From Candidatus Zhuqueibacterota bacterium 4484_87 (lineage in GTDB: Bacteria > Zhuqueibacterota > Zhuqueibacteria > Thermofontimicrobiales > Thermofontimicrobiaceae): a stretch of DNA of 7,475 nt. Location: NCBI GenBank assembly GCA_002085355.1, contig NATN01000133.1:1-7475 (forward strand), read 5' to 3'. Below are positions 6,900-7,475 of this stretch, piece after piece. Below the pieces are notes generated by a model. The model made no database searches and was not told where the DNA came from. It saw nothing but the letters and a program-made list of their open reading frames with translations. The first letter of the stretch is position 1. Each line of letters begins with the position of its first letter. The translations under genes were made by a program, and so were the position numbers.

Positions 6900-7066
6900 T
6901 GGCAAGGATATGTTTTGAGTTTGTAGTTTCGGATTGTTTTTGAAAACAGCGAATTCATTGAGTAAATTTTTATGATAAATATCGCTCTTTATGATTGTTG
7001 GGGTCTTTCCTTAAGTAAAAAATCCTGACTAAGCAAAGCTAAAAATACTTACTCTGGAGGAAATCC
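6900..7066. other. korC-hdrA spacer, 167 bp
   Basis: No gene is visible. It contains an inverted copy of the window-start repeat (6915-6932) and a weak 5-bp inverted repeat (AGCGA at 6948-6952, TCGCT at 6982-6986) with a long AT-rich loop and no T run. At its end is a strong ribosome site, GGAGG at 7056-7060, 6 bases before the GTG start of hdrA. I see no convincing promoter, so hdrA may be co-transcribed with kor or have its own weak start. Confidence 0.5.
6915..6932 (-). repeat. Inverted copy of the intergenic repeat found at 6-43
   Basis: The reverse complement reads CCGAAACTACAAACTCAA and matches positions 7-24 at 15 of 18 bases, and the second 14-bp unit at 14 of 18. Both copies are in non-coding DNA next to gene boundaries. 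It is probably part of a genome-wide low-complexity intergenic repeat; no function is evident. Confidence 0.4.
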
Positions 7067-7475
7067 GTGGAAAAAGGCGTACTGGTCATCGGCGGGGGCA
7101 TTGCAGGGATGCAGGCATCATTAGACCTGGCAAATTCTAAATTTCAGGTCTATCTCGTGGAAAAAAGCCCCAGCATCGGCGGAAAAATGGCGCAGTTAGA
7201 TAAAACGTTCCCGTCCATGGACTGCGCAATATGAATTCTGGGACCTAAAATGATGGATGTCGGTCGGCATCCCAATATTCAGCTTCTTACCAACAGCGAG
7301 GTAGCAGAAGTCAAAGGAAAAGCCGGTGATTTCAGAGTAAAAATTTTGCAGAAAGCGCGTTACGTAAAAATTGAGGACTGTACCAGTTGCGGCGAATGTT
7401 CCAAAGTGTGCCCGATTGTTGTGCCCAATGAATACGAGATCGGTCTTGGCGCGCGAAAGGCAATTTACCGTCCTT
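7067..7475 (+). CDS. hdrA: HdrA-like FAD/Fe-S protein with in-frame TGA, probable selenoprotein; 3' end outside window
   Basis: This is the 5' part (136 codons) of a heterodisulfide-reductase subunit A-like flavoprotein, the FAD subunit at which electrons from ferredoxin and another carrier are bifurcated or confurcated. It starts directly with the FAD Rossmann motif 'VLVIGGGIAGMQASLDLA' (GGGIAG), then 'VEKSPSIGGKMAQLDKTFPSMDCAI', a TGA at codon 56 (7232-7234), and 'ILGPKMMDVGRHPNIQLLTNSEV'. A [4Fe-4S] motif follows at Cys105/108/111/115 (CTSCGECSKVCP) and then 'VPNEYEIGLGARKAIYRP'. HdrA proteins have C-x-x-C-I-L-x-P-K here, and the TGA replaces the second Cys (the first is Cys53). TGA is a true stop for four other genes in the window, so selenocysteine insertion is the best reading, as in the known Sec-containing HdrA of some methanogens. 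The GTG start has GGAGG 6 bases upstream. It follows korDABC, suggesting shared ferredoxin. Confidence 0.88.
7232..7234 (+). other. In-frame TGA, probable selenocysteine codon (Sec56 of HdrA)
   Basis: Codon 56 of the hdrA reading frame is TGA. The flanking residues D-C-A-I before it and I-L-G-P-K after it match the HdrA motif DC-x-x-C-I-L-x-P-K without any frame change. The codon therefore sits precisely at a conserved Cys site, the classic pattern of Cys-to-Sec exchange. No alternative start with a ribosome site follows, so a split gene is unlikely. Confidence 0.85.
7233..7280 (+). promoter_or_regulatory. Candidate bacterial SECIS hairpin in hdrA
   Basis: Immediately 3' of the TGA, GAAT (7233-7236) can pair with ATTC (7277-7280), and TGGGA (7239-7243) with TCCCA (7270-7274). 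The inner part can form CC/GG (7244-7245 with 7266-7267) and GAT/GTC (7252-7254 with 7263-7265), leaving an 8-nt apical loop GGATGTCG that contains a GU. The loop begins about 20 nt after the TGA, within the range seen for SelB-recognised bacterial SECIS elements. The inner helix is short and interrupted, so the fold needs computation. Confidence 0.45.

Noticed and set aside
6948..6986. AGCGA/TCGCT inverted repeat as a terminator after korC
   Set aside because: Five-bp stem with a 29-nt AT-rich loop and no T run; too weak to call.
7232..7234. TGA in hdrA as a nonsense mutation or a sequencing error making a pseudogene
   Set aside because: It lies exactly at a conserved Cys of HdrA that is known to be replaced by Sec, the frame is open on both sides, and the flanking motif is intact. 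A random nonsense change would be unlikely to hit this one codon.
7232..7234. TGA read as Trp or Gly under an alternative genetic code
   Set aside because: The ParB-like gene, korD, korA and korB all end in TGA at the expected family lengths, so TGA is a normal stop here.

Overview
The window looks like a stretch of chromosome from a strictly anaerobic, non-methanogenic bacterium. All eight genes supported here lie on the + strand. They are dominated by oxygen-sensitive Fe-S and radical chemistry: a radical-SAM enzyme, a corrinoid/Fe-S reductive-dehalogenase-like protein, a four-subunit 2-oxoacid:ferredoxin oxidoreductase and an HdrA-type flavoprotein. Shine-Dalgarno sites of the GGAGG type precede the kor and hdrA genes, so translation looks bacterial. 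Composition is moderately AT-rich. No rRNA or signature gene fixes the phylum. An uncultured anaerobic lineage (KSB1/Calditrichota-like or a sulfate-reducer-like group) is only a guess.

Region 1 (about 1-3554). The window opens with a short degenerate 14-bp-period repeat. A ParB-fold protein (62-1048) follows and overlaps the start of a spore-photoproduct-lyase-like radical SAM protein (1041-2138). This is a translationally coupled pair with no ParA and no obvious sporulation context. After 39 bp comes a reductive-dehalogenase-like protein (2178-3554). It carries three predicted N-terminal membrane helices instead of a Tat signal.

Region 2 (3555-3948). This is a gene-free stretch of about 390 bp. 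It holds a plausible sigma70-type promoter (3624-3651) and a leader of roughly 290 nt containing a strong long hairpin (3727-3777), a small hairpin (3712-3724) and a repeated GAMACGCGACC motif. It leads into the kor operon and may be a cis-regulatory RNA of unknown type.

Region 3 (3949-6899). korD-korA-korB-korC encode a complete 2-oxoglutarate-type ferredoxin oxidoreductase: a 2x[4Fe-4S] ferredoxin subunit, alpha, TPP-binding beta and gamma. The first three genes overlap, and korA probably uses a TTG start.

Region 4 (6900-7475). A 167-bp spacer carries a second, inverted copy of the window-start repeat. It is followed by the 5' part of an HdrA gene that runs off the window. This hdrA has an in-frame TGA at 7232-7234, exactly where HdrA proteins have the second Cys of the C-x-x-C-I-L-x-P-K motif, and homology continues without a break after it. 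Four other genes in the window use TGA as a genuine stop. The best explanation is a selenocysteine HdrA, with a possible SECIS hairpin at 7233-7280. Together, KOR would make reduced ferredoxin from 2-oxoacid (or use it for carboxylation), and the HdrA complex would connect that ferredoxin to thiol/disulfide or other electron carriers by flavin-based bifurcation or confurcation. The coupling is inferred from gene order.
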